DNA of 41,421 nucleotides from Hyphomicrobiales bacterium (GTDB lineage Bacteria > Pseudomonadota > Alphaproteobacteria > Rhizobiales > Rhizobiaceae): contig UCCA01000028.1 in assembly GCA_900470805.1 (NCBI GenBank), forward strand, positions 13,021 to 54,441, given 5' to 3'. The notes under the pieces are model-generated. The model was given only the letters and a program-made list of their open reading frames with translations, made no database searches and had not been told where the DNA came from. Shown here piece after piece: positions 31,257 to 39,798 of this stretch (its first letter is position 1; the number at the start of each line of letters is the position of its first letter). The translations under genes and the position numbers were made by a program.

Positions 31257-32549
31257 TCAGCTGTATTTCAGGGCGGCGTCATCTTGCTGTTGCTGCTGTT
31301 CGGCCGCTTTGGCCGGGTTGCGGTCGGCCAGCGACATGCTTTCCGGCGTCATCATCTGCGAGGTCGCGGTCGGCAGCGTGGTGTAGGCGTCACGGTCGCC
31401 GGCCGGAATGGCGGCGCGCACGCGGCTGCGCATGATGGCGTAGACGGTGATCAGCACATGGGCGAAGGCTGTGACCAGGAACAGCGCGTGCGGGCTGGCG
31501 ACCGACATGACTGGGCCGCCGATGGTTGGGCCGATGATAGTGCCGATGCCGTAGAGCAGCAGCAGGCCGCCGGAGACCTTCACAAAGTCCTCGGACGAGG
31601 CGTAGTCGTTGGCGTGGGCGACGGCGATCGGATAGAGCGTGTTGGCGACGGCGCCGTAAAGCACGACGAGGCTGATGATGAAGACTGGCGAGGACGGATG
31701 CAGCACGGCCAGCATCAGGCCGGCGAAGGCGGCGACTGCCGACATGGCGGCCAGCACGTAGCGACGGTCGATCCTGTCGGACAGGCGGCCGGCGGGGAGC
31801 TGCATGACGGCGCCGGCGAAGATGGTCGAGCTCATCATGATGGCGATCGAGGTGTCGGACAGGCCGGCGCCGGCGCCGAAGACGGCTCCGAGCGTGCCAT
31901 AGGCGCCGTTGGCGATGCCGACCAGCAGGATACCGAGGCAGGAGACCGGCGAGTTGCGATAAAGCGCCCGCAGGTCGAGCTTGACTGCCTTCAGCGGTTG
32001 CGGCGAGGCTGCGGTCGACAGCAGCGTCGGCAGCATGGCGATGCAGTAGAAGATGCCGCAGATCATGAAGAGCACGGGGGTGCGGACATCCTCCAGCGGG
32101 ATCATCATCTGGCCGGCGACGACGCCGATCAGGGTGATGGCGATATAAAGCGAGAAGATGGCGCCGCGGCTTTCATTCGTCGCTCGCTCGTTCAGCCAGC
32201 TTTCTATGATCATCGAGGTGCCGGCCGTGGCGAAGCCGGTGACGGCGCGCAGCAGCACCCACCAGACCGGGTGGACGGCGATGCCGCTGACCAAAGCGAT
32301 GATGGCGATGATCGAGATGAAGCCGGAGAAGGCGCGCACATGACCGACGCGGCCGACCATCTTCGGCGCCACCAGGCAGCCGATGACGAAGCCGGCGGCC
32401 CAGGAGGTGCCGAGCAGGCCGAGCGTGGTGGTGGCATAGCCTTCGAGATTGCCGCGGACCGGGAGGAGAATGCCCTGCAGGCCATTGCCCATGAACAGGA
32501 AGAGCGTGCCGAACAGAAGTGCGGCGACGGACAACAGGTTTCTCTTCAT
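31257..32549 (-). CDS. MFS transporter (YcaD-like)
   Basis: The 430-residue membrane protein has about twelve transmembrane segments in two six-helix halves. It has LFMGNGLQGILLPVRGNLEGYATTTLGLLGTSWAAGF near the N-terminus and ESWLNERATNESRGAIFSLY at the loop after helix 4-5, both typical of the YcaD-like MFS group. The substrate is not known. CCTGGGGG precedes the ATG. The C-terminal tail is glutamine-rich (EQQQQQDD). It is followed closely by the DUF1192 gene. Confidence 0.9.
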   Translation of the reverse strand: MKRNLLSVAALLFGTLFLFMGNGLQGILLPVRGNLEGYATTTLGLLGTSWAAGFVIGCLVAPKMVGRVGHVRAFSGFISIIAIIALVSGIAVHPVWWVLLRAVTGFATAGTSMIIESWLNERATNESRGAIFSLYIAITLIGVVAGQMMIPLEDVRTPVLFMICGIFYCIAMLPTLLSTAASPQPLKAVKLDLRALYRNSPVSCLGILLVGIANGAYGTLGAVFGAGAGLSDTSIAIMMSSTIFAGAVMQLPAGRLSDRIDRRYVLAAMSAVAAFAGLMLAVLHPSSPVFIISLVVLYGAVANTLYPIAVAHANDYASSEDFVKVSGGLLLLYGIGTIIGPTIGGPVMSVASPHALFLVTAFAHVLITVYAIMRSRVRAAIPAGDRDAYTTLPTATSQMMTPESMSLADRNPAKAAEQQQQQDDAALKYS

Positions 32550-32724
32550 AATTCCCCCAGGCTACGCAACGTGCATATGAAATGACATATGGCGGCAGGC
32601 CGCGCCGCCCAGTGTGTAGAGTGTTGATTGTGCTCCCGAATGCCTTTACGGCATGTTTATAAGCAGTCGTTGCGCGAAATAATGTCGGTCCTGTGACGTC
32701 GACAACATCAGGAAAAATAAAGAC

Positions 32725-32889
32725 ATGACGAAGCTGATCGCGTTGCTGCTCATCCTGGCGATGATCGTCCACGTGATCAAGCCGCTGGGGCTGCCGGGGC
32801 TCAGGAAGCGGGCGGACTTCTGGAAGATCGCGCTGTTTGCATTCGCCATATGGGCGGTGGCGCTGCTGGGGCGGGATCTGTTTCTGTGA
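32725..32889 (+). CDS. Small two-helix membrane protein
   Basis: A 54-residue open frame starts at an ATG with AGGAAAA about ten bases upstream. It encodes MTKLIALLLILAMIVHVIKPLG, a basic turn (LRKRADFWK) and a second hydrophobic helix (IALFAFAIWAVALLG), ending RDLFL. The helix-turn-helix membrane layout and good ribosome-binding site argue for a real gene. It is divergent from the MFS transporter gene. Function is unknown. Confidence 0.7.
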   Translation: MTKLIALLLILAMIVHVIKPLGLPGLRKRADFWKIALFAFAIWAVALLGRDLFL

Positions 32890-33042
32890 GGATGGTGTAA
32901 GGGGCAGGATATCGTCAAACTCAATGCTGCCATCGAGGCGCTTGCCGGAAGCGCCGATACCGATCATCTTTTTATGGTATACGGGTAATCCATATCCTCG
33001 GCACGAAACTGACCCGTCGCGCGAGCCCATGAGGTGCCGCCA

Positions 33043-33381
33043 ATGCCCCGTTTCCTTGCACTCTACACGATGAAGCCGGAAGACTTCGCGGCTTTTCGAG
33101 ACCTGCCCAAGGCCGATCAAGATGCCATCAATGCCGTCGGCGTTGCACGGTGGGCGGAATGGGAGAAAAGGAATGCCGCCTTTATTCTCGACAGAGGCGG
33201 CATGGTGGGAAAGACGACACGCCTATCCAGGGAAGGTGTCGCCGCGGCTTTCAATCCGGTCTGCGGTTACCTTGTGGTCGAGGCGGAAACGGCAGATACG
33301 GCTGCGCTGCTGTTCGCGGACCATCCGCATATCACCGTCTTTCCCGGTGATGGCGTCGACATCATACCGTTCGTCACCTGA
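33043..33381 (+). CDS. YCII-like small hypothetical protein
   Basis: The 112-residue protein begins PRFLALYTMKPEDFAAFRDLPKADQDA and ends HITVFPGDGVDIIPFV. The spacing of YTMKP, GYLVVEAETADTAALLFADHPHI and the final strand resembles the YCII/DGPF ferredoxin-like fold. The family includes putative small enzymes of unknown substrate. The ATG at 33043 has GAGG eight bases upstream; a GTG nine bases earlier is also in frame. It converges with the PhzF gene 41 bp further on. Confidence 0.75.
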   Translation: MPRFLALYTMKPEDFAAFRDLPKADQDAINAVGVARWAEWEKRNAAFILDRGGMVGKTTRLSREGVAAAFNPVCGYLVVEAETADTAALLFADHPHITVFPGDGVDIIPFVT

Positions 33382-33422
33382 CCGTCATCGGGCCGAACGC
33401 AACCGCGCCACCAAGGCTTCCC

Positions 33423-34340
33423 TCAGCAGCTGATCTCCCCGCGCATCACCTCGACGCAGGCACCCGAGATCGTCACGTCGGTTACAACCCCGTCCGTCTT
33501 CACCACATCGACGCTGATGACGCTGCGGCGGCCCATTTCGACGCCCTGTTCGATGGTCAGCGAGACGCGCATGTCCGTCTCGGGTTCAAGCGAGACGAGA
33601 TAGGCGGCAAGCGCCGCCGAGGCGCTGCCGGTGGCGGGGTCCTCGGGGACGTTGTCGAGCGGCGCGAACATGCGGGCGCGGATGGTCCATGGGGCCTCGG
33701 GCGCCCTGACGTAGACGAACAGCGAGAAGTCGAGATTGCCCTCCGGCGTCGCGACGGCGGCGTCCTGGAAATGCGTGAGGTTGGGGCGGGCGAGCGCCAG
33801 CGCATCGAGGCCGGTCAGTTCGGCGACCACGAAGCCGAGGCCGACGGAGGCCGTGAGCGGCCGGTGGATGCGGGTACTGACCATCGCGGCGTCGATCGAG
33901 ATGCAGCGGGCGACGGTGTCTTCGGGGATCGTGTCGCCTGTTACCAGCGGGCCGGGCGCGCGGATCGCGGCGGAGATCACGCGGTCGCCCTCGCGTTTAA
34001 GTTCGACGGTCACGATCCCCGCCTTCTCCTCGAAGCGCAAACTGTTGCCGACCGCCTTGCCGAAGACCTCGCCGCGCATGCCGAGCACATAGGCGGTGCC
34101 GACATTGGGGTGGCCGGCGAAGGGCACTTCCATGGTGGGGGTAAAGATGCGGACGCGGGCGGTGTTGTCGGGATCGTGCGGAGGGAGCACGAAGGTGATT
34201 TCGGAATAGCCGAATTCGGCCGCGATGTTCTGCATGTCGGCGTCGGTCAGGCCGCGCGCATCGGCCATCACGGCCAGCGGGTTTCCCTCGAAGCGGTTTG
34301 TGGTGAAGACATCGACGGTGGTGAAGGAAACGGTGGTCAT
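33423..34340 (-). CDS. PhzF-family isomerase/epimerase-like protein
   Basis: The 305-residue protein has the PhzF duplicated diaminopimelate-epimerase-like fold. Features are TVDVFTTNRFEGNPLAVMADARGLTDADMQNIAAEFGYSEITFVLPP, with the catalytic glutamate in SEITF, then PFAGHPNVGTAYVLG, and PEDPATGSASAALAAYL near the C-terminus. It is not next to other phenazine genes, so it is a PhzF-like enzyme of unknown substrate. The start at 34340 has GGAGA four to five bases upstream. Confidence 0.93.
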   Translation of the reverse strand: MTTVSFTTVDVFTTNRFEGNPLAVMADARGLTDADMQNIAAEFGYSEITFVLPPHDPDNTARVRIFTPTMEVPFAGHPNVGTAYVLGMRGEVFGKAVGNSLRFEEKAGIVTVELKREGDRVISAAIRAPGPLVTGDTIPEDTVARCISIDAAMVSTRIHRPLTASVGLGFVVAELTGLDALALARPNLTHFQDAAVATPEGNLDFSLFVYVRAPEAPWTIRARMFAPLDNVPEDPATGSASAALAAYLVSLEPETDMRVSLTIEQGVEMGRRSVISVDVVKTDGVVTDVTISGACVEVMRGEISC

Positions 34341-34639
34341 GGATTCTCCGGCAGAGTGCTGTGGACGCCACACTGGCGTGTCTCGGGACCTGCCGATAGG
34401 CGCAAACTTGTGCCGGTGACAATCGTTGGATGTTGTTCAAACAGGTGGCAGGAGGGACAGCGCGACGGGTTGGCCGGTCGCTCGCGGCCCTCTGTTTTAT
34501 CCTGCAGTTCTGCAACCTAATGATTGTATTGGCATGGTCATATCCTCGGCACCACGGCCGAGGAAGATGTCAGGATGAAGGTCAAGGCTCGCCGGGCGCC
34601 GCTTCGACACGCAGCTGTCCCGGCCTAGCCTTAAGCGCA
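34341..34639. other. Intergenic interval between fba and the PhzF gene
   Basis: I see no gene in these 299 bp. A hairpin CCTCGGC-accacg-GCCGAGG lies at 34544-34563, 77 bp after the fba stop when read on the minus strand, with no U-tract. It may end the fba transcript weakly. The rest should contain the promoter for the PhzF gene. Confidence 0.45.
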
Positions 34640-35536
34640 TCAGGCCTTGTTGACGCTGGCGGCGTAGATCTGGTCGATTGTTTCGGCCAGGCTGGCGTCG
34701 AACTCCGCGTCGCTCATGGTGACGCGCAGGTTTTCCGTCAGTGCGCGGGAGAAGCTTGCGATCATGCCGTGGTTATGGCTGAGCTTTTCGCAGGCATCGG
34801 CGCGGGTGTAGCCACCGGATAGGGCGACGACGCGCACGACCGATTTGTGGGCGATCAAAGGCGCGTAGAAATCCGCGACCGTCGGCAGCGTCAGTTTCAG
34901 CACCACGGTTTCGCCTGATGGAAGCAAGTCGAGCTGCTTGGCGATCTCGTCACGAAGAATGGCTTCGGCCTCCGTCTTCGTCGGGCTCTTGATGGAGACT
35001 TCAGGCTCGACGATCGGGATGAGGCCGTTGCCGATGATCTGGCGTGCCACTTCGAACTGCTGCTTGACGACGGCTTTGATGCCGGTCCTGTCGGCGCCTG
35101 ATATCACCGAGCGCATCTTGGTGCCGAAAATTCCCTTGTCGCGACCGCGCGCCAGCAGGGTGTCCAGATCGGTCATCGGTTTCAGCAGCTGGACGCTGTT
35201 TTCTTCGGGGAGGAGGCCCTTGTCGACCTTGAGAAGCGGCACGACGCCGCGCTTTTCCCAGAGATAGGAGGGAACGGCCTGACCATCGACCTCGCCGTCC
35301 ATGGTCCGCTCGAACAGGATGGCGGCGATGATCTTCTCGCCGGTAAAGGCGGGCGCGCTCATGATGCGGACGCGCATGGCGTGCATCAGGCGGAACATGT
35401 CCTCGTCACCCTGGTAATCGGTTTCGGCAATGCCGTAGAGGCGCAACGCTCCGGGTGTCGAACCACCGCTTTGGTCCAGCGCTGCAATGAATCCCGGCGC
35501 CGAGCTGATCTTGTTCAACATCTTCGCGTCCACCAT
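34640..35536 (-). CDS. fba: Fructose-bisphosphate aldolase, class I
   Basis: The 298-residue metal-independent aldolase should interconvert fructose-1,6-bisphosphate with DHAP and glyceraldehyde-3-phosphate. Seen are ALDQSGGSTPGALRLYGI near residues 19-36 (phosphate-binding region), VPLLKVDKGL (about 99-108), and VVLKLTLP with the likely Schiff-base Lys214, then VVALSGGYTRADAC. It is on the same strand as pgk and gap. A pair of operator-like repeats lies about 215-245 bp upstream of its start. A ribosome-binding AAGGA is seven to eight bases before the ATG. Confidence 0.93.
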   Translation of the reverse strand: MVDAKMLNKISSAPGFIAALDQSGGSTPGALRLYGIAETDYQGDEDMFRLMHAMRVRIMSAPAFTGEKIIAAILFERTMDGEVDGQAVPSYLWEKRGVVPLLKVDKGLLPEENSVQLLKPMTDLDTLLARGRDKGIFGTKMRSVISGADRTGIKAVVKQQFEVARQIIGNGLIPIVEPEVSIKSPTKTEAEAILRDEIAKQLDLLPSGETVVLKLTLPTVADFYAPLIAHKSVVRVVALSGGYTRADACEKLSHNHGMIASFSRALTENLRVTMSDAEFDASLAETIDQIYAASVNKA

Positions 35537-35743
35537 AGGTCATTCCTTCCCTCAGACCGGCGCCTCGCGCGCGCGGATTTTCTTCTATTAAAAACCGATC
35601 GGCAGCGCCCAATCAATCAGCGGATCAACATGCTGCAAGACGTTCGCTCATATTGATCTCAACATCACGAAAAAACTGCGTTTTGATAAATATAGGTCGG
35701 CGATAGCAGAAGTCCGTAGCGACTAAAATGGTAGGGAAAATCT

Positions 35744-35780
35744 TTAAAACGTTTGAAATTATCTAAATCGTTTGAATTTT
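35744..35780 (-). promoter_or_regulatory. Two operator-like direct repeats upstream of fba
   Basis: Read on the minus strand, TTCAAACGNTTTA occurs twice, 19 bp apart (CG centres near 35750 and 35769). Each has a partly palindromic core around a central CG (AAACGTTT and AAACGATTT). This resembles operators of LacI/GalR-family regulators. They lie in the 348-bp interval between pgk and fba, which is otherwise free of genes. Confidence 0.5.
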
Positions 35781-35803
35781 TGGGCAAATGCTCAAACAGA
35801 AAG

Positions 35804-35835
35804 CAAAAGACCGCGAGGCTTGCGCCACGCGGTCT
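35804..35835 (-). terminator. Intrinsic terminator after pgk
   Basis: AGACCGCG (35808-35815) pairs with CGCGGTCT (35828-35835), and an inner GGC/GCC stem adds pairs. On the minus strand TTTTGC follows the stem. It lies 50 bp after the pgk stop. Confidence 0.8.
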
Positions 35836-35884
35836 ATCTACATGTAAAACTTGTCAAATCTGACCGGGAGAATTCCTTGGCCGC

Positions 35885-37087
35885 TTACTTGGCCTTGGTC
35901 AAAACCTCGACGCCTGGGAGCACCTTGCCCTCCATCCATTCCAGGAAGGCGCCACCTGCGGTCGAGACGTAGGTGAAATCGTCGGAGACGCCGGCGTGGT
36001 TCAGCGCGGATACCGTGTCGCCGCCGCCGGCAACCGAGGTCAGCTTGCCGGCCTTGGTACGCTCGGCTGCGAACTGTGCCGCGGCAACGGTTGCCTTGTC
36101 GAAGGGCTCGATCTCGAAGGCGCCGAGCGGGCCGTTCCAGACCAGCGTGTTGGCGCGCTCGATCCAGGCCTTGACCGCGTCAATCGACTTCGGGCCGACG
36201 TCGAGCATCATGGCATCGTCGGGGATGGCATCGATGGCGACCACTTCGTTGGCGGCACCGGCCTTGAATTCGCGGGCGACGACGCCGTCCTCGGGCAGAA
36301 CGATGGCGCAGCCTGCCGTTGCCGCCTCGATCATGATCTGGCGAGCGGTGTCGGCGAGATCATGCTCGCAGAGCGACTTGCCGACGCTGGTGCCGCGGGC
36401 GGCGATGAAGGTGTTGGCCATGCCGCCGCCGATGACGAGCGCGTCGACCTTCTTCACGAGGTTCATCAGGAGGTCGATCTTGGTGGAAACCTTGGCGCCG
36501 CCGACGATGGCGACAACAGGGCGAACCGGGACGCCGAGGCCCTTTTCCAGGGCTTCAAGCTCGGCCTGCATGGTGCGGCCGGCATAGGCCGGGAGATGGC
36601 GGGCAAGACCCTCGGTCGAGGCGTGGGCGCGGTGGGCGGCGGAGAAGGCGTCGTTGACGTAGATATCGCCGTTGGCGACCAGCGCCTTGACGAAATCAGG
36701 ATCATTCTTTTCCTCGCCCTTGTGGAAGCGGGTGTTCTCAAGCAGCAGGATGTCGCCATCCTTCATGGCGGAGACAGCGCCGGCGGCGGCTTCACCGATA
36801 ACATCGGTCGCCGTTGCTACCGGATGGCCCAGGACCTTCTCAACGGAAGGGGCAATCAGCGACAGCGACAGGTCGGGCGAGGGGCCATCCTTGGGGCGGC
36901 CGAAATGGGCGAGCAGGATAACCTTGGCGCCCTTCTTGGAAAGTTCCAGGATCGTCGGGGCCACACGCTCGATGCGGGTCACGTCGGTGACCTTGCCGTC
37001 TTTTACCGGGACATTGAGGTCGACGCGAACGAGAACGCGCTTTCCGGCAATGTCGTTAAGGTCGTCGAGGGTCTTGAAGGAAGGCAT
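35885..37087 (-). CDS. pgk: Phosphoglycerate kinase
   Basis: The 400-residue protein transfers phosphate between 1,3-bisphosphoglycerate and ADP in glycolysis and gluconeogenesis. It shows RVLVRVDLNVPVKDGKV (substrate-binding basic patch), LLAHFGRPK, VYVNDAFSAAHRAHAST, the hinge and nucleotide-binding VAIVGGAKVSTKI and GGGMANTFI, and the GGGDTVSAL loop near the C-terminus. Length is usual for bacteria. It lies between the antiporter gene and fba, on the same strand as gap. Confidence 0.97.
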   Translation of the reverse strand: MPSFKTLDDLNDIAGKRVLVRVDLNVPVKDGKVTDVTRIERVAPTILELSKKGAKVILLAHFGRPKDGPSPDLSLSLIAPSVEKVLGHPVATATDVIGEAAAGAVSAMKDGDILLLENTRFHKGEEKNDPDFVKALVANGDIYVNDAFSAAHRAHASTEGLARHLPAYAGRTMQAELEALEKGLGVPVRPVVAIVGGAKVSTKIDLLMNLVKKVDALVIGGGMANTFIAARGTSVGKSLCEHDLADTARQIMIEAATAGCAIVLPEDGVVAREFKAGAANEVVAIDAIPDDAMMLDVGPKSIDAVKAWIERANTLVWNGPLGAFEIEPFDKATVAAAQFAAERTKAGKLTSVAGGGDTVSALNHAGVSDDFTYVSTAGGAFLEWMEGKVLPGVEVLTKAK

Positions 37088-37159
37088 GGAAAAATCCGTT
37101 CGTTTATCGCCTGAAAAGATGCGGGGACCATAGCAAGGATCATCGTTGACGCAAGGCGT

Positions 37160-39010
37160 TCAGCGCGGGTTTTCATCACCTTTCGCCCCTGAAGCGGTGG
37201 CGGCGGCTTCCTTGCGTTTGCGCCCCTTGAGCCGGTCGTGCACGCGGTCGATGATATCGCGCATGTTGATGAAGATCGGCAGCGTCACCGCCGGCTCGAC
37301 GGCCTCCAGCGACATGCCGACAGAGCTGATATGATCGTGATCGTCGAGATCGCGGACGATGAGAATAATCGAGCCGAGACGCACCCGATCGGCATATTCG
37401 GCCTTGCCGCCGAGGCGCTGTCGCATCAGCTCGGATATCGTCAGGCCCTTCTCGTTTTCGTTGAGCAGGCCGGGGCCGTAGGCTGCGTCGAGGTCGGTCG
37501 CCGGGCGGCTGGGCGACAGCGCGAAGGCACCGAAGAAATCGGCATCGTCTTCCTCGACCGGCACGCGGCTGGCAAACAGCTTGTCGAGCAGGCGCGAGTA
37601 GGACGGCATGATGAAGAGGTAGACGAGGTCGTTCTCGCGCAGCCGACCGGCATACTGGTAGCGCATCGACTTGCCGTCGCGGATCACCAGCGATGGCGTC
37701 GCCCAGCGCGGAATGCGCTCGCCGCGCAGGATCGGGCTGTCCTTGATGACTCGATAGGACAGCAGTTCGTGATTGGCTGCGCCCGGCAGATCGACCTCGA
37801 CCTTGTCGACCGCGCCCATGCGCGGCGGAATGATCAGGCCGAGCTTCTTGGCGACCGGCTTGATGGTCCAGCCCTGCAGCAGCAGCGAGACGAGGACAAT
37901 GATGAAGGCGGTGTTGAAGTAGACCTGGCCGTTTTCCAGGCCGCCGAGGATCGGCATGATGGCGAGCAGGATCGAGACGGCGCCGCGCAGACCCACCCAG
38001 GCGACGAAGCCGATTTCCTGCTGTGTGTAGTCGAACGGCAGCAGCGACAGCCAGATCGCCAGCGGGCGGGCGATGAAGATCAGGAACAGGGCCAGCAGCA
38101 CGGCGGGGATGGCGATCTCGCCGAATTGCGAGGGTGTGGCGAGCAGGCCGAGGACCAGGAACATGATGATCTGCGCCAGCCACGTCATGCCGTCCTGAAA
38201 ACGCTTGATCGAGGCATAGCCGGGCAGCTTGCGGTTTCCGGCGTAGATGCCGGCGACGTAGACAGCGAGGAAGCCGCTGCCGCCGACGGCGCCGGTGAAC
38301 GAGAACACCAGCAGCGCCAACGCCAACACGAAGATCGGTGTCAGGCCGCGATCGGTCTCCAGGCGGCCGACGATGAGCACGATCATCATACCGCCGAGCA
38401 GGCCGAGAATGACGCCGAGGCCCATCTGCTGCACGAACATGGCGAGCATGCCGATGTTGATGCCGTGATAGCGCTCGCCCGAGGCCAAGACTTCGACGAG
38501 CGCGATGGTCAGGAAGATGGCCATCGGGTCGTTGGTGCCGGATTCGACCTCCAGCGTCGAGCGTACCTTGTCGCGGATGTTGATGCCGCCGATGCGCAGC
38601 AGGAAGAACACGGCGGCGGCGTCGGTGGAGGCGACGATGGAGCCGAGCAGCATGCCTTCGAGCCAGCTAAAGTTGAGCAGCCACATGGCGGCGACGGCAA
38701 ACAGCGCCGCCGTCATCAGCACGCCGACGGATGCCAATGTTATCGAGGGGACGGCGGCAAGCTTGAAGGCCTGCACCGGCGTGCCAAAGCCGGAATCGAA
38801 CAGGATGATGGCGAGCGCGATCGAGCCGAGGATATAGGCGAGGTAGTTGTTGGTGAACTCGATGCCAAGGCCATCGCTGCCGGCGAGCAGACCAATGCCG
38901 AGGAAGAGAAGCAGAAGCGGAGCGCCGAAGCGAAAGGCGAGCAGGCTGGAGAAGGCAGCAAGAAGCACGAGCGCCGTCGATACCAGTACGACGATATAGA
39001 ATGCTTCCAT
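37160..39010 (-). CDS. K+/H+ antiporter, NhaP2/CvrA type
   Basis: The 616-residue protein has an N-terminal CPA1 exchanger domain with about twelve membrane segments, including VESGTNDPMAIFLTIALVEV with the ion-binding aspartate and GLRGAVSILLAIMPIL. A TrkA-C domain follows (about 405-475: LPGAANHELLSYRVIKDSPILRGERIPRWATPSLVIRDGKSMRYQYAGRLRENDLVYLF), then a C-terminal CorC/HlyC-like domain. This order is typical of NhaP2, which extrudes potassium for protons and is gated by its cytoplasmic domains. It interrupts the pgk-gap region. Confidence 0.93.
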   Translation of the reverse strand: MEAFYIVVLVSTALVLLAAFSSLLAFRFGAPLLLLFLGIGLLAGSDGLGIEFTNNYLAYILGSIALAIILFDSGFGTPVQAFKLAAVPSITLASVGVLMTAALFAVAAMWLLNFSWLEGMLLGSIVASTDAAAVFFLLRIGGINIRDKVRSTLEVESGTNDPMAIFLTIALVEVLASGERYHGINIGMLAMFVQQMGLGVILGLLGGMMIVLIVGRLETDRGLTPIFVLALALLVFSFTGAVGGSGFLAVYVAGIYAGNRKLPGYASIKRFQDGMTWLAQIIMFLVLGLLATPSQFGEIAIPAVLLALFLIFIARPLAIWLSLLPFDYTQQEIGFVAWVGLRGAVSILLAIMPILGGLENGQVYFNTAFIIVLVSLLLQGWTIKPVAKKLGLIIPPRMGAVDKVEVDLPGAANHELLSYRVIKDSPILRGERIPRWATPSLVIRDGKSMRYQYAGRLRENDLVYLFIMPSYSRLLDKLFASRVPVEEDDADFFGAFALSPSRPATDLDAAYGPGLLNENEKGLTISELMRQRLGGKAEYADRVRLGSIILIVRDLDDHDHISSVGMSLEAVEPAVTLPIFINMRDIIDRVHDRLKGRKRKEAAATASGAKGDENPR

Positions 39011-39074
39011 GCCCTAGCCCCTTTATGCAAAATCATCGCTGTGGGCGCCCCCCGTCGGCCACAGCTGTCTTAAA

Positions 39075-39300
39075 ATCGTTGTCTCGACTCTCCCGAAATC
39101 CCGGTCCGCTCAATGGTCTTCCAGAAGGCAGAAATCCTGCACGCGGGGAGCCCGAAGGTCTATCCCCGCGCTTTGCGGCGTCATGCTGCTGGGTGTCTGC
39201 CTGATGGCAAATCGGGGAACGGGTCGATTGCGATCCTACCTGAAGTGTAGGATCAAATCAGGCAGGAACAGGGCAGAAAATGCCGCCCTGTTCTTTTCTT
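39075..39300 (+). ncRNA. Putative structured non-coding RNA ending in an intrinsic terminator
   Basis: Four nested or successive stems support a rod-like fold on the plus strand: TCGACTC/GGGTCGA with CCCGA/TCGGG (39084-39096 with 39212-39227); CCA-GA-AGGCAGA with TCTGCCT-GA-TGG (39121-39132 with 39196-39207), including a tandem G-A mismatch; CGCGGGGA/TCCCCGCG (39142-39170); and GCGGC/GCTGC (39175-39189). A hairpin and the terminator follow. The long-range closing stem is reminiscent of 6S-like RNAs, but I cannot assign a family. The 5' end is not defined. Confidence 0.42.
39266..39300 (+). terminator. Plus-strand intrinsic terminator without an upstream protein gene
   Basis: GAACAGGGC (39266-39274) pairs with GCCCTGTTC (39285-39293), followed by TTTTCTT. 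On the minus strand no U-run follows. It implies a plus-strand transcript in 39011-39265. Confidence 0.82.
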
Positions 39301-39393
39301 GAACATTCGTCCGATCGCACGCGCCAGGATGTCCGCCAAGCTACGAAAACCGCGTCAAACACGGAGATATCGACAGGCGCGCGGCATGCGGCA

Positions 39394-39708
39394 TTACGCC
39401 TCGTCGTCGCTGTCGTCTTCTTCACCGTCGGAAATCGGGATCAGGAACACCACGAATTCGTCGTCGATCGTGCGGTCGGGATCGTCGTCGAATTCATAGG
39501 CGTGCTCGACCTCGCTTGCCTCTTCCGAGGTCGCCTTGCGCAGGGTGAGCGGCACGACGCCGTCCCAGACCGCCTTGCCCTCCGACTGCAGGGTCGTCAG
39601 ATCCTCGCGGAAGTCGTCCGCCTCGAAGAAATGCTTGGCGTCTTCCGCATTCTCCGAACGGAAGCTGGCGATGGCGTTTCCGCCGACTTCAATTGTAAAA
39701 TAGTCCAT
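39394..39708 (-). CDS. Conserved-looking acidic hypothetical protein
   Basis: The 104-residue protein begins DYFTIEVGGNAIASFRSENAEDAKHFFEADDFREDLTTLQSEGKAVWDG and ends in a strongly acidic tail (DGEEDDSDDEA). No membrane segment or known motif is recognised. The regular strand-helix pattern suggests a small folded domain. GC and codon use match its neighbours, so it is likely a resident gene. Function is unknown. Confidence 0.75.
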   Translation of the reverse strand: MDYFTIEVGGNAIASFRSENAEDAKHFFEADDFREDLTTLQSEGKAVWDGVVPLTLRKATSEEASEVEHAYEFDDDPDRTIDDEFVVFLIPISDGEEDDSDDEA

Positions 39709-39798
39709 CGAATTCTCTTTCGCTTCTCGGTCGTCTGATTTGCATCCGACAGTACGGTGATCGGCAGCCTCGCGCCAGTGCTATCCTGCCGGATGTCG

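Larger units (their letters stand above)
39011..39393. other. Interval with structured RNA candidate
   Basis: These 383 bp between the antiporter gene and the next minus-strand gene hold no convincing protein gene. They contain nested inverted repeats (39084-39227), a separate hairpin GATCCTAC/GTAGGATC (39232-39254) and a plus-strand terminator at 39266-39300. There is no plus-strand protein gene for the terminator to serve. Confidence 0.6.

Noticed and set aside
32991..34552. The 14-mer CATATCCTCGGCAC occurring at 32991 and again at 34539.
   Set aside because: Repeats of this length are expected by chance in a window of this size, and there is no further similarity around them.
39001..39204. 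Open frames on both strands across the structured RNA region.
   Set aside because: Their products are low-complexity Pro/Arg/Ser-rich, have no good start signal, and the nested stems plus terminator explain the region better.
39075..39300. Identification of the structured RNA as 6S RNA, RNase P RNA, tmRNA or SRP RNA.
   Set aside because: The diagnostic conserved sequences of RNase P, tmRNA and SRP RNA are absent. The rod shape recalls 6S, but the genomic setting and internal loops do not clearly match.
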